A stretch of 64,000 nucleotides of DNA from Mycolicibacterium rufum (GCF_022374875.2 NZ_CP092427.2:3100001-3164000); one strand, 5' to 3'. Positions 52,583 to 62,121 are shown, numbered from the stretch's first letter. Notes: generated by a model from the letters alone, not told the origin. A program made the numbers and translations.

Positions 52583-53524
52583 GTGGACGCGTTCGGTGAC
52601 CTGTTCCGGGGCGTGCGGGCCCATGGCTCGCTGTTCGGCAGCTCCACGCTGACGGCGCCGTGGAACCTGCACTTCGTCGACGGCGCGCCGCTGACCCTGT
52701 GCACGGTGCTCTCCGGAACGGGCTGGATCGTGGCCGACGGATGCGAGGCCGAGCCGCTGCACGCCTACGAGACCATCGTGGTGCGCGGCCCGGCGACCTT
52801 CGCCTTCGTCGACGAGCCCGGCACCACCGCGGAGCCGCTCGCGTGCGGCGAATTCTGCGCGACCCCCGAGCAGGGCGGCACCCGATACCGGCGCGGCTGG
52901 CACGATGCCGCCGACAGCGGCAGCGACGCCACGACCCTGATCGTCGGCGCCTATCCGCTGCGCGGGGAGATCAGCCGTCGCCTGCTCGATGCACTGCCGG
53001 TCGTGCTGCGCGTCGAGGCCGGCGGGACGGGTGACGCCGTGCTCGACCATCTCGCCGCCGAACTGGCCGTCGACGTCCCCGGCCAGCAGGTGGTGCTGGA
53101 CCGACTGCTCGACTGGATGCTGGTGTGCACGCTGCGGGAGTGGTTCGATCGGCCCGGGGCCGAGCCTCCGGCCTGGTGGGCCGCTCAGCGCGATCCCGTG
53201 GTCGGGAACGCTCTGCGCCTTCTGCACGAGCAGCCGGCGGCGCCGTGGACGGTCGCGTCACTCGCCGACCGCACCCGGGTCTCGCGCGCGACGCTGGCCA
53301 AGCGGTTCTCCGATCGGCTGGGGGAGCCGCCGCTGACCTATCTGACCCGGTGGCGGATGACGCTGGCCGCCGATCTGCTGATCGACCGGCCGGAGGCGAC
53401 CATCGCCGAGGTGGCGCACGCCGTGGGCTACGCGGAGCCGTTCGGTTTCAGCGCGGCCTTCAAACGGGTCCGAGGCGTCAACCCGACCGATTTCCGGCGC
53501 GCCGCGCGGTCGTCTGCGGACTAG
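52583..53524 (+). CDS. AraC-family transcriptional regulator with N-terminal cupin
   Basis: 313 residues. The N-terminal half (about 15-190) is an AraC cupin domain (APWNLHFVDGAPLTLCTVLSG); the C-terminal two helix-turn-helix region covers about 215-310 (WTVASLADRTRVSRATLAKRF, AEVAHAVGYAEPFGFSAAFKR). Similar regulators govern NmrA-type reductases. GTG 52583 is the start that begins the cupin domain; the open frame continues far upstream without similarity. Its TAG shares the CTAG tetranucleotide with the convergent stop at 53521. Confidence 0.9.
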   Translation: MDAFGDLFRGVRAHGSLFGSSTLTAPWNLHFVDGAPLTLCTVLSGTGWIVADGCEAEPLHAYETIVVRGPATFAFVDEPGTTAEPLACGEFCATPEQGGTRYRRGWHDAADSGSDATTLIVGAYPLRGEISRRLLDALPVVLRVEAGGTGDAVLDHLAAELAVDVPGQQVVLDRLLDWMLVCTLREWFDRPGAEPPAWWAAQRDPVVGNALRLLHEQPAAPWTVASLADRTRVSRATLAKRFSDRLGEPPLTYLTRWRMTLAADLLIDRPEATIAEVAHAVGYAEPFGFSAAFKRVRGVNPTDFRRAARSSAD

Positions 53525-53985
53525 CGCGTGGCCGCGGCGCGGGTCCTGGCGGCGACCGGGGCGGGTGCCGGTGCCGGCGTGGCGCGGCGTGCGCGCTGCA
53601 GTTCCCGGGTGATCCGCCGGGTCAGGATCCGCTCGTCCCGGGCGCTCACGGAGCGGTTGCGGGCCGCCAGCAGGTCGAGCTGCTGCCAGCTCAGCCCGTC
53701 GAGGTCACCGTCGGCGTCGTGGGTGGCGACCACCACGGCGCCGCGCAGCAGCGGGACCGTCTTCGCGGTGAACGTCGTTGTGGCGAGCAGTAATTCGGTG
53801 GCGCGGCGGTTCACGCGGCGCTGGCAGCCCGGCGTGGACGAGCTGAACCAGAAATCGAACTGTCGGTCGGCACTGCTCAGCGACTGCAGTCCGCGGTCGT
53901 GAATCAGTCGGTCGACATCGGCCTTGGTGTAGGCGCGTGTCTCATAAGCGGGGCCCTGGGCGCTGAAGTACAGGATGGTGTTCAT
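53521..53985 (-). CDS. Conserved-looking hypothetical protein
   Basis: 154 residues that I do not recognise. Begins MNTILYFSAQGPAYETRAYTK; the middle is alpha/beta (TELLLATTTFTAKTVPLLRGAVVVATH), a helical Arg-rich part (RILTRRITRELQRARR) follows, and the last 25 residues are Ala/Pro/Arg low complexity. ATG 53985. It ends on a CTAG shared with the AraC stop. It is divergent from the amidase gene across a 154-base region. Confidence 0.65.
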   Translation of the reverse strand: MNTILYFSAQGPAYETRAYTKADVDRLIHDRGLQSLSSADRQFDFWFSSSTPGCQRRVNRRATELLLATTTFTAKTVPLLRGAVVVATHDADGDLDGLSWQQLDLLAARNRSVSARDERILTRRITRELQRARRATPAPAPAPVAARTRAAATR

Positions 53986-54056
53986 GGTGATGATCCATTC
54001 GTCACTTTCTTCGGGTGGGTGGCGCGTCGGACCGCGTCGTCCGCGTCGTTACTGGA

Positions 54057-54092
54057 GTTACCCATGTGACAAATGAGACAAACCTTGGTAAC
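54057..54092. promoter_or_regulatory. GTTACC/GGTAAC inverted repeat in a divergent promoter region
   Basis: GTTACC at 54057-54062 and GGTAAC at 54087-54092 flank an AT-rich 24-base spacer between the hypothetical gene (start 53985) and the amidase gene (start 54140). It could be a two-half-site operator. No regulator gene is adjacent. Confidence 0.35.
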
Positions 54093-54139
54093 GATTGAAA
54101 ACCTTTCCCCACCGACCGCGCGCAACATACGGTCGGGCC

Positions 54140-55603
54140 ATGGACTTCGAGGAATACCGGACCTATGACGCCACCGGGCTCGCCGAACTGGTGGCCACCG
54201 ACAAGGTGTCAGCGGCCGAACTGCTGACGCTGGCCCGGGACCGCTCAGCGGCGGTGAACCCGCGGATCAACGCCATCGTGCGGGACGTGCCGGCGCCCGA
54301 GCCCGCCGACGGTCCGTTCACCGGCGTGCCGTTCCTGATCAAGGACCTCGGCCAGGATTACGCCGGTGCGCCCACCGGAGCCGGCTCCCGGGCGCTGGCG
54401 TCGCGGCCCGCCCCCGAACACGCCACCGTCGTCCGCCGCTGGCTCGACGCCGGCCTGGTGATCTTCGGCAAGACCAACACCCCCGAATTCGGCGCCAAGG
54501 GCGTCACGGAACCGGCCGCCCACGGGCCGGCCCGCAACCCGTGGAATCTCGGCCACAGCCCGGGCGGCTCGTCCGGCGGAGCGGCTGCCGCCGTCGCCGC
54601 GGGCATCGTCCCGTGCGCGGGAGCCAGCGACGGCGGCGGATCGATCCGCATCCCGGCCGGATGCTGTGGGCTCGTCGGCCTCAAACCGGGCCGCGGGCTG
54701 ATTCCGTCGGGGCCCGGCGCCGGGGAACCCATGCACGGCGCCGCCGTGCAGGGCGTCGTCTCCCGCACGGTGCGCGACACCGCCGCCATGCTCGACGTCC
54801 TACGCGGCGGCGAGCCCGGCGGACCGTACGTACCCGGGATCCCCGACGCGTCCTTCGCGTCGTCTCTGCACTCCGAACCCGGCCCGCTGCTCATCGGGGT
54901 GCGGGTGCCGTCGGCGATCACACCGCATCCCCACCCGGAGGCGTACGCCGCCGTCGAGAACACCGTGCGGGTACTGACCGATCTGGGCCACCACGTCGAC
55001 GAACTCCCGCAGGCTCCGTTCGACGACGCAGCGCTGGCCCGGGACTTCCTGCTCACCTGGTTCGTCTCGATCGCCCACGAGGTCGACGAGGCCAAGAGGC
55101 TGACCGGGGCGGGCGACGCCTCCTTCGAGCGGGACACGCTGATCATGGCGGCGTTGGGTCGCGCCACCAGCGGCGTGGACTACGTGAACGCCGTGGCGCG
55201 CCGCCACGAGCACACCCGCCGGCTGACCGAATTCTTCGAGACGCACGACCTTCTGCTCACCCCGACGATGGCGACGCCACCGCCGAAGGTCGGGGCGTTC
55301 GACCTGCCCGCCACGCTGGCGCGCTCCGCCGACGTCCTGCTCAAGACCCGCACCGCGGGATTGCTGCGCTACACGAAGATCGTCGACGACATGGTCGACG
55401 ACAACCTCGGCTGGGTGCCCTACACCCAGTTGGCGAATCTGACCGGGCGCCCGGCGATCTCGCTGCCGCTGCACTGGACCGCCGACGGCCTGCCCCTCGG
55501 CGTCCAGTTCGTCGCGCCGCTGGCCGGGGAGGCGCGACTGATCAGCCTCGCCGCGCAACTGGAGCGCGCGGTGCCGTGGTTCGACCGGGTGGCGCCGCTC
55601 TAG
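54140..55603 (+). CDS. Amidase signature-family protein
   Basis: 487 residues of the amidase signature family. The Ser-cisSer-Lys triad is represented by Lys in FLIKDLG, the GGSSGGAAAAVAAGIVP loop and Ser in DGGGSIRIPAGCCGLVG. C-terminal NLTGRPAISLPL is typical. Members hydrolyse aliphatic or aryl amides, and mycobacterial AmiC-like enzymes activate amide prodrugs. ATG 54140, chosen over a frame at 54095. The TAG stop shares CTAG with the convergent FNT gene. Confidence 0.92.
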   Translation: MDFEEYRTYDATGLAELVATDKVSAAELLTLARDRSAAVNPRINAIVRDVPAPEPADGPFTGVPFLIKDLGQDYAGAPTGAGSRALASRPAPEHATVVRRWLDAGLVIFGKTNTPEFGAKGVTEPAAHGPARNPWNLGHSPGGSSGGAAAAVAAGIVPCAGASDGGGSIRIPAGCCGLVGLKPGRGLIPSGPGAGEPMHGAAVQGVVSRTVRDTAAMLDVLRGGEPGGPYVPGIPDASFASSLHSEPGPLLIGVRVPSAITPHPHPEAYAAVENTVRVLTDLGHHVDELPQAPFDDAALARDFLLTWFVSIAHEVDEAKRLTGAGDASFERDTLIMAALGRATSGVDYVNAVARRHEHTRRLTEFFETHDLLLTPTMATPPPKVGAFDLPATLARSADVLLKTRTAGLLRYTKIVDDMVDDNLGWVPYTQLANLTGRPAISLPLHWTADGLPLGVQFVAPLAGEARLISLAAQLERAVPWFDRVAPL

Positions 55604-56433
55604 CGGGAATCCCCCGTCGGTGAATCCGCTTCGCGCCGTTCCTCTTTGAGCCGGTCCTTGCTGCGGATCAGACGCAGGAGCGTGACCAGCGCCAGACCGC
55701 CGACGATGTTGCCCACCACCGTGTAGCCGAACCACGACAGCCAGTCGACGTAACCGAACGAGGTGTTGCCGGCGATCAGGGCGCCGAAGATCAGCAGCGA
55801 GTCCAGGATCGAGTGGAACAGCTGCAGACCCGCCAGCAGGAAGGCTCCGGCGACCGCCGCCGCGATCTTGGCCGGCATCGAGTCGGTGCCGTGCTGCATG
55901 CGGGTCATCAGCGTGATCGCCATCCCACCCAGCAGCGCGAGCGTCACCGACTCCGCGTTGAGCGGCGCGTCGACGTAGTGCTGCGCCGACTCCACGGTCT
56001 GGGCGTGCAACTTCGGGAACGCCGTCATCACCAGCCACATGATCAGCCAGCCGCCGACGAGGTTCGCCGCCAGGGTGCCGCCCCACAGCTTGAACAGCTG
56101 CGCGACGCTGGCGCGCTTGGCGGCCACGGTGGTGACCGGCACCAGGAACCCCTCGGTGAACAACTCGCTGCGCCCCAGCAGCAGGGCCAGGAAGCCGATC
56201 GAGAACGCCAGCCCGGCCAGCAGCGGGTTCCCCGTCGCCAGCAGCACCGACAGGTAAGCCAGCACGCCCATCGCCACCTCGGTGCCGCCGAAGAACCCGG
56301 TGACCAGCACCTCCCGCCAGCTCCGGTGCAGACGCTGCGTGCCCTCGTCGACCATGCGGTTGAACGCCTGCTCGAGGGCGTCCTCGATCGGGCTGTCGGA
56401 ATCGCCGAGATCGCGCTGGTCGGTCCTGGTCAT
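55600..56433 (-). CDS. Formate/nitrite transporter (FNT) family channel
   Basis: 277 residues with six membrane segments. LHRSWREVLVTGFFGGTEVAMGV starts the first segment; GFLALLLGRSELFTEGFLVP contains the loop signature and GNTSFGYVDWLSWFGYTVVGN the final one. Long hydrophilic N- and C-termini (about 40 and 20 residues) are cytosolic. FNT channels pass formate, nitrite or related monovalent anions. ATG 56433. It is divergent from the SulP gene 27 bases away. Confidence 0.9.
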   Translation of the reverse strand: MTRTDQRDLGDSDSPIEDALEQAFNRMVDEGTQRLHRSWREVLVTGFFGGTEVAMGVLAYLSVLLATGNPLLAGLAFSIGFLALLLGRSELFTEGFLVPVTTVAAKRASVAQLFKLWGGTLAANLVGGWLIMWLVMTAFPKLHAQTVESAQHYVDAPLNAESVTLALLGGMAITLMTRMQHGTDSMPAKIAAAVAGAFLLAGLQLFHSILDSLLIFGALIAGNTSFGYVDWLSWFGYTVVGNIVGGLALVTLLRLIRSKDRLKEERREADSPTGDSR

Positions 56434-56460
56434 CGCGCCCGGGTACCCGTTCGTGCTTCC

Positions 56461-58128
56461 ATGTCACGAATGTCCCTCGCGCAGTTCCGCGGCTACCGGC
56501 GGTCCTGGCTCCGCGGCGACGTCGTCGCCGGTCTGACGGTGGCGGCGTACCTGGTCCCGCAGGTGATGGCCTACGCGACCGTGGCGGGCCTGCCCGCCGT
56601 CGCCGGACTGTGGGCCGCGCTGGTCCCGATGGCCGTCTACGCGGTGCTCGGGTCTTCGCGGCAGCTCTCCGTCGGACCGGAGTCCACCACCGCGCTCATC
56701 ACCGGCGCGGCGCTCGCCCCGCTGGCCCACGGCGACCCGGTACGGTACGCGGCGCTCGCGGCCCTGCTGGCGGTGCTCGTCGGCGCGGTGTGTCTGGTGG
56801 CCAGCCTGATCCGGCTCGGCTTCCTCGCCGACCTGCTGAGCCAGCCCGTGCTCGTCGGCTACCTCACCGGGGTGGCGCTCATCATGATCGCGGGCCAGCT
56901 CGGCCGACTCAGCGGGGTCGACGTCGACGGCTCCGAATTTCCCGACCAGGTGACCTCGTTCGTCACCGGACTGACGGCCGTGCACTGGCCGACGGTGGCG
57001 CTGTCGGTGTCGGCGCTGATCCTGCTGCTCGTGCTGACCCGCCTGCTGCCGCGCTGGCCCGGGCCGCTGATCGCGATCCTCATCACCACCGCGGTGGTCG
57101 CCGTGTTCGGGCTGCAGCGTGACGGCATCTCCCGCGTCGGCGCCATCCCCAGCGGCCTGCCGCCGCTCGGCTTCCCCGGCATCGGGCTCGCCGACGTGCG
57201 CCTGCTGGTGATCCCCGCCGTCGGCATCGCGCTGGTGGCGTTCTCGGACAACGTGCTGACCGCCCGGTCCTTCGCCGTACGCCGGAACGATCGCATCGAC
57301 GCCAACGCCGAACTGCGCGCCCTGGGCGCCTGCAACATCGGCGCCGGTCTCAGCCACGGCTTCCCGGTCAGCTCGAGCGCGAGCCGCACCGCGCTGGCCG
57401 AATCGGTGGGCGGCCGCACCCAGGTGTACTCGCTGGTGGCCCTCGTGGTCGTGCTCGTCGTCATGCTCGCCGGCCGCGGGCTGCTCGCCCTGTTCCCGAC
57501 CGCGGTGCTCGGGGCGCTCGTGGTGTACGCGGCGCTGCGGCTGATCGACGTCGCCGCGTTCCGCCGGCTGCGCAGCTTCCGGCTCAGCGAATGGGTGCTG
57601 GCCGTGACGACCACGCTGGCCGTGCTGGTGCTGGGCGCGCTCTACGGGGTGCTGGCCGCGATCGCGGTGTCGGTGCTCGAACTCCTGCGCCGCGTCGCCC
57701 GCCCGCACGACGCGGTCCTCGGGTTCGTCCCGGGACTGGCGGGCATGCACGACGTCGACGACTACCCCAGCGCCAGTCCAGTTCCCGGGCTGCTGGTCTA
57801 CCGCTACGACGCGCCGCTGTTCTTCGCCAACGCCGAGAACTTCCGCCAGCGCGCACTGGCCGCCGTCGACGCCAGCACCGACCCGGTGCAGTGGTTCGTC
57901 CTCAACGCCGAGGCCAACGTCGAGGTCGACCTCACCGCGCTCGACGCGCTGGATCAGTTGCGCGCCGAATTGCACGATCGCGGAATCGAATTCGCGATGG
58001 CGCGGGTCAAGCAGGATCTGCGCGTCGACCTCGAGGCCGCGGGGCTGGTCGACAGGATCGGCGAGCAGCGGATCTTCCCGACGCTGCCGACCGCGGTGGA
58101 CGCGTTCCGCCGCACCCACCCCGGCTGA
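56461..58128 (+). CDS. SulP-family anion transporter with STAS domain
   Basis: 555 residues. Family start GDVVAGLTVAAYLVPQVMAYATVAGLP, about 10-12 membrane helices, then a STAS domain from about residue 425 (LLVYRYDAPLFFANAENFRQR, NVEVDLTALDALDQL). SulP proteins carry sulfate, bicarbonate or dicarboxylates; mycobacterial members include sulfate or bicarbonate carriers. ATG 56461; ATG 56470 is also possible. It is divergent from the FNT channel. Confidence 0.92.
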   Translation: MSRMSLAQFRGYRRSWLRGDVVAGLTVAAYLVPQVMAYATVAGLPAVAGLWAALVPMAVYAVLGSSRQLSVGPESTTALITGAALAPLAHGDPVRYAALAALLAVLVGAVCLVASLIRLGFLADLLSQPVLVGYLTGVALIMIAGQLGRLSGVDVDGSEFPDQVTSFVTGLTAVHWPTVALSVSALILLLVLTRLLPRWPGPLIAILITTAVVAVFGLQRDGISRVGAIPSGLPPLGFPGIGLADVRLLVIPAVGIALVAFSDNVLTARSFAVRRNDRIDANAELRALGACNIGAGLSHGFPVSSSASRTALAESVGGRTQVYSLVALVVVLVVMLAGRGLLALFPTAVLGALVVYAALRLIDVAAFRRLRSFRLSEWVLAVTTTLAVLVLGALYGVLAAIAVSVLELLRRVARPHDAVLGFVPGLAGMHDVDDYPSASPVPGLLVYRYDAPLFFANAENFRQRALAAVDASTDPVQWFVLNAEANVEVDLTALDALDQLRAELHDRGIEFAMARVKQDLRVDLEAAGLVDRIGEQRIFPTLPTAVDAFRRTHPG

Positions 58129-58133
58129 CCGCG

Positions 58134-58982
58134 TCAGGCGCGTGGTGGTGGGAAGTACATCTCCTGGCGCACGGTGCAGACCAGCCGGCCGTCGCGGTTG
58201 AACATCGTGCCGCTCGCCAGCGCGAGGGTGTCGGTGCTGCTGGGAGAGGACTGGTCGTAGAGCAGCCAATCGGACAGATCGGCTGGGCCGTGAAACCACA
58301 CCGAGTGGTCCCGCTGCGCCGACGCGCCGACCTTCCCGCGCGCCGCGTACGCCGGTTCGGTCAATGTCACCGCCGAGAGATAGGCGATCAGCGCCGCCGT
58401 CATTGCGGAGTCCCCGGCCACGTCGTCGGGCAGCGGGCCGTCCGGCCGCCACCAGATCCGCGAGCGCGCCGGCGGCGTCCGCTCGGCGTCGACGATGCGC
58501 CGCTCGAACCACCGCAGGCTCGACCACTGCCCGGGCGTGACGTCGTCGGATTCGGCGGCGTGCGGTGCGACGACGGGCAGCGACTCCGGCGCAGGCACCT
58601 CCGGGGCGCACGGCTGATAGCCGCCCGTGGGCGGGCCGGGAGTGGGCAGCGCGAACGACGACATCGCCTCGAGCAGGATCTGGTCGTCCTGGCGCGCGGT
58701 CACCCGACGCGCTGAGAACGTGCGGCCCTCCTGCAGATCGACCACGTCGAAGCGCACCGGGCGGCGGGCGTCGCCCGGTCGCAGGAAGTAGGTGTGCACG
58801 CTGTGCGCCGCGCGTCCCGGTGCGGTCAGACCGGCCGCCAGCAGCGCCTGGGCCGAGATGTGCCCACCAAGGATGTGGTGAGCCGGCGCCGGCAGTTGCT
58901 CGCCGAGGAAGGACCGCGCGTCGAGGCGGGTCAGGGCCATCGAGGCGAGCACGTCGCCGAGCGAGGAGGGCACGGCAGGCAT
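58134..58982 (-). CDS. Acyl-CoA thioesterase II (TesB-like)
   Basis: 282 residues with a double hotdog fold: PAHHILGGHISAQALLAAGLT and HSVHTYFLRPGDARRPVRFDVVDLQEGRTFSARRVTARQ in the first half, YDQSSPSSTDTLALASGTMFNRDGRLVCTVRQE in outline in the second. It hydrolyses medium to long-chain acyl-CoA. ATG 58982. It converges on the SulP gene, and diverges from the acyltransferase gene across 74 bases. Confidence 0.9.
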   Translation of the reverse strand: MPAVPSSLGDVLASMALTRLDARSFLGEQLPAPAHHILGGHISAQALLAAGLTAPGRAAHSVHTYFLRPGDARRPVRFDVVDLQEGRTFSARRVTARQDDQILLEAMSSFALPTPGPPTGGYQPCAPEVPAPESLPVVAPHAAESDDVTPGQWSSLRWFERRIVDAERTPPARSRIWWRPDGPLPDDVAGDSAMTAALIAYLSAVTLTEPAYAARGKVGASAQRDHSVWFHGPADLSDWLLYDQSSPSSTDTLALASGTMFNRDGRLVCTVRQEMYFPPPRA

Positions 58983-59056
58983 CCTGCCCGACGTTCGCGG
59001 GGCCTCGCGTCGGAGGACAGGTTTACCGTCCGCCCCGCGTGGTGAATATCACTGCC

Positions 59057-59902
59057 ATGGTGGGCCTGGGTGATGCGCTCGAGTGGGTCAAGCACGAGGT
59101 TTCGTCGCGGGTGCCGAAGGCCGACCTGGACCAGCGCGACGCCGACTACATCCTCGAGCAGCTGCCGGGGCTCTGGTTGCTGGCGTCGCTGTACTTCCGC
59201 GCCGACGTGCGCGGGCTGGACCGCATCCCCGCCAAGGGCCCGGTGCTGTTGGTCGGCAACCACAGCGGCGGCAACCTGCCGCCCGACACGTTCGTCTTCA
59301 CGCTGGCGTTCTGCTCGTACTTCGGCGTCGAGCGGCCCTTCTACCAACTGGCCCACAACCTGGTGGTGTCGATGCCCGGGCTGGGCTCGCTCCGCAAGTT
59401 CGGCACCGTCGCGGCCAACCACGACAACGCCACGCTCGCGCTGAACTCCGGTGGCGCGCTGCTGGTGTACCCGGGCGGCGACTACGAGGTGTTCCGGCCG
59501 TCCTGGAAGCGTCACGAGGTCGACTTCGGCGGCCGCAAGGGCTACGTGAAGCTGGCCCGCGAGGCCGGGGTGCCGATCGTCCCGATCGCCAGCGTCGGCG
59601 GTCAGGAAGCCGCGCTGTTCCTCGACCGCGGGCAGTGGCTGGCCCGGCTGCTGATGGTCGACAAGATCGCCCGGCTCAAGAGCGTGCCCATTCTGCTGGC
59701 GCCCCCGTGGGGCCTGGCCGTCAGCGACATGGTGCCGCGGCTGCCGCTGCCGACGAAGATCGTCATCGAGGTGCAGGACCCGATCGACGCCGAGGACATC
59801 GCCGGCGCCGACGACGACGTCGTCAACGACAAGGTGCTGGCCAGCCTCCAGGGTGCCGTCGACCGACTGGCCGCCGAACGACGTTTCCCGCTGATCGGCT
59901 AG
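59057..59902 (+). CDS. 1-acylglycerol-3-phosphate O-acyltransferase-like protein
   Basis: 281 residues of the PlsC superfamily. The acceptor motif reads NHSGGNLPPDT, with seven residues between His and Asp rather than the classic four; this variant is usual in a mycobacterial subgroup. Second motif LLVYPGGDYEVFRPSW and third GVPIVPIAS are in order. It probably acylates a lysophospholipid or similar lipid at the membrane. ATG 59057 or an in-frame GTG at 59042. The SRPBCC gene follows after 10 bases, so they share a transcript. Confidence 0.88.
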   Translation: MVGLGDALEWVKHEVSSRVPKADLDQRDADYILEQLPGLWLLASLYFRADVRGLDRIPAKGPVLLVGNHSGGNLPPDTFVFTLAFCSYFGVERPFYQLAHNLVVSMPGLGSLRKFGTVAANHDNATLALNSGGALLVYPGGDYEVFRPSWKRHEVDFGGRKGYVKLAREAGVPIVPIASVGGQEAALFLDRGQWLARLLMVDKIARLKSVPILLAPPWGLAVSDMVPRLPLPTKIVIEVQDPIDAEDIAGADDDVVNDKVLASLQGAVDRLAAERRFPLIG

Positions 59903-59912
59903 GAGAACCCCG

Positions 59913-60347
59913 ATGCGTCTGTCCCGCAGCATCGTCGTCGACGTGGAACCGCACCTGGTGTGGAAGCACATCAGCGACCCCGGATGCTACCCGGAGTTCA
60001 TGGCGAGCCTGGAGCGCTGGGAGATCGTCACCGACGTCCCCGTCGGCGTCGGCGCGCGCTACACGGTGCACTGGAAGATCGGATCCGTGCCCATCGGCGG
60101 CGTCATCGAGGTGTCGGAGTTCGATGAGCCGCGCGACCTCGCGTGGATCGGGATCACCGGCATCACCCTGCGAGGCCGCTTCCGGATGCGCGACGCCGGC
60201 GACGGCCGCACGAAGGTGACGTTCCGGCTCGCCTACGAGTCGCCCGGCGGGCTGCTCGGGCTCGTCGCCGACCGTGTCGCCGCCCGACAGGTCAGCCGCA
60301 CCATGGACGAAACCTTGCGCAACCTCAAGGGGCTCGTCGAATCCTGA
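59913..60347 (+). CDS. SRPBCC (START/polyketide cyclase-like) protein
   Basis: 144 residues. MRLSRSIVVDVEPHLVWKHISDPGCYPEF is the START-fold opening; DLAWIGITGITLRGRF and the C-terminal helix VSRTMDETLRNLKGLVE complete it. It likely binds a hydrophobic ligand. AGGAGA lies just before ATG 59913. It is co-transcribed with the acyltransferase and may carry lipid to or from it. Confidence 0.88.
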   Translation: MRLSRSIVVDVEPHLVWKHISDPGCYPEFMASLERWEIVTDVPVGVGARYTVHWKIGSVPIGGVIEVSEFDEPRDLAWIGITGITLRGRFRMRDAGDGRTKVTFRLAYESPGGLLGLVADRVAARQVSRTMDETLRNLKGLVES

Positions 60348-60389
60348 ATCCGCCTTCCGGGGCGGGTGAGGTGTCTATACGGTCTAACG

Positions 60390-61226
60390 ATGACTCGGGT
60401 ATCGGTGATCACCGGCGGTGCGGGCGGCATGGGCGCGGCGGCGGCCGCGATCGTCGGCCGGGACCACACGGTGGTGCTCTTCGACGTCCGAAAGGACCGG
60501 CTCGCCGCCGCGCGCGACGCGCTCGACACCCAGGGCCTCACCGTGACCGCCGTCCCCGGCGACGTCACCGACGCCGCCGCCGTCGCCGCGCTGCTGCGCA
60601 CCGCTACCGACCTCGGCACGGTCGCGTCGGTGATCCACACCGCGGGCGTCAGCCCCAGCATGGGCGACGCCGACTACATCCTGCGCACGAACGCGATCGG
60701 CACCCTCACCGTCGGGGAGGAGTTCTTCCGCGTCGCGCCCGAGGGCGCCGCGCTGGTCAACGTCGCGTCGATGGCCGCGCACATGCTGCCCGAGGCGGTC
60801 GTGCCCACCGCCGCGTTCCCGCTGGCGCTGGAAGAGCCGGGCTCCTTCCTCGAGCAGATGCATGCGGCGTGCGAGCTCGCGCCCATCGACGCCCGGTCCG
60901 GTCTGGCGTACGCGCTGAGCAAGAGCTTCGTCCGGTGGTACTCCACCGCGCAGGCCGAGCGGTTCACCGGTCGCGGGCTGCGCATCCTGTCCGTCTCCCC
61001 TGGCTCGACCGACACCGAGATGGGCCGGCTCGAGGAGCAGGCCGGGGCGGGCGCGATGGTGGCCGACGCCGCGGTGCCGCGGTGGGGCACCGCCGAGGAG
61101 ATGGCCGAGCTGCTCGCCTTCTGCGCCGGCCCGCGCGCCGGCTACCTGACCGGCACCGACATCCTCAACGACGGCGGTGTCATCGCGTCGATGACCGAAC
61201 GTGCCCGCCGGGCCGCCGCCGGTTAG
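60390..61226 (+). CDS. SDR-family oxidoreductase
   Basis: 278 residues. TGGAGGMG cofactor motif at about residues 8-15, Asp after the second strand (VLFDVRK), TAGVSPS in place of NAG, VASMAA and YALSK. The 35-residue insertion between Ser and Tyr (LPEAVVPTAAFPLALEEPG) resembles hydroxysteroid-dehydrogenase-like SDRs. ATG 60390; the 12 bases upstream include TATACGG at 60376-60382, which may make this a leaderless transcript. The EamA gene overlaps its 3' end. Confidence 0.9.
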   Translation: MTRVSVITGGAGGMGAAAAAIVGRDHTVVLFDVRKDRLAAARDALDTQGLTVTAVPGDVTDAAAVAALLRTATDLGTVASVIHTAGVSPSMGDADYILRTNAIGTLTVGEEFFRVAPEGAALVNVASMAAHMLPEAVVPTAAFPLALEEPGSFLEQMHAACELAPIDARSGLAYALSKSFVRWYSTAQAERFTGRGLRILSVSPGSTDTEMGRLEEQAGAGAMVADAAVPRWGTAEEMAELLAFCAGPRAGYLTGTDILNDGGVIASMTERARRAAAG

Positions 61227-62121
61227 CCGACCCCGGGCGGCGGTCCGGATCCCCGGCTGGTCGGTACCGCTGTTCTTCGTCGTCGGCGCGGTGTCGCAGT
61301 ACGTGGGCGCCGCGATCGGGGTGACGCTCTTCGAGACGACCGCGCCGTCGACCGTCGCGTGGCTGCGCGCGGCGGGTGCCGCAGCGGTGCTGATCGCGTG
61401 GCGGCGGCCGTGGCGGCGACGCTGGACCCGGCCCGCTCTGCTCGCGGCGGCGATGTTCGGGGTCGTCACCCTAGCGATGAACGTGGCGTTCTACGAGGCG
61501 ATCGCCCGCATCCCGCTCGGCACGGCCGTGGCCATCGAGTTCACCGGCCCGGTGGCCGTCGCGGTGCTCGGCTCCCGCCGGATACGGGACTACGCCGCCG
61601 CCGTGCTGGTCGGCGCCGGGGTCTACCTGCTGGCCGGCGCGCAGACCGGGGTCGACGGCGCCGGCGTGGCGTTCGCGCTGCTGGCCGCCGCGCTGTGGGC
61701 CGGCTACATCCTGCTCGGTAAGCGGGTGGCCGACGCCGGGGCGGGCGTGGACTCGCTGGCCGTCGGCATGGCCGTCGCCGCGCTGCTGTCGGCGCCTGCG
61801 TTGCTCGGCGCACAGGGCGTCATCGACGCGTCGGTGCTCGTCGAGCCGCGCACCTGGCTCGTGGGCGCCGGCGTCGGGGTGCTCTCCAGTGCGATCCCGT
61901 ACGCGCTCGACCAACCGGTGCTGGCCCGCGTCGGCCGCGCCCGCTTCGCGCTGCTGCTCGCCCTGCTGCCGGCCACTGCCGCCGTGGTCGGCGCGGTGGC
62001 ACTGGCCCAGCGGCCCGACGCGGCCGAGGTCGCCGGCATCGCGCTGGTGATGGCCGCGCTCGTGCTCAGCGCCCGGGCGGCGCGCCACACCGCCGGTCCC
62101 GACGGCAGAATCGACCCATGA
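61201..62121 (+). CDS. EamA/DMT-family exporter (RhtA-like)
   Basis: 306 residues with ten predicted membrane segments in two EamA repeats ([40 protein letters not shown]; then [37 protein letters not shown]). It resembles RhtA exporters of threonine/homoserine. GTG 61201 lies 26 bases inside the SDR gene; a later start is possible. It overlaps the next gene by 4 bases (ATGA). Confidence 0.87.
   Translation: MPAGPPPVSRPRAAVRIPGWSVPLFFVVGAVSQYVGAAIGVTLFETTAPSTVAWLRAAGAAAVLIAWRRPWRRRWTRPALLAAAMFGVVTLAMNVAFYEAIARIPLGTAVAIEFTGPVAVAVLGSRRIRDYAAAVLVGAGVYLLAGAQTGVDGAGVAFALLAAALWAGYILLGKRVADAGAGVDSLAVGMAVAALLSAPALLGAQGVIDASVLVEPRTWLVGAGVGVLSSAIPYALDQPVLARVGRARFALLLALLPATAAVVGAVALAQRPDAAEVAGIALVMAALVLSARAARHTAGPDGRIDP

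Noticed and set aside
56464..58611. 715-codon frame antisense to the SulP gene
   Set aside because: Composition is His/Arg/Gln/Asp-rich shadow sequence; the plus-strand SulP and minus-strand TesB genes explain the region.
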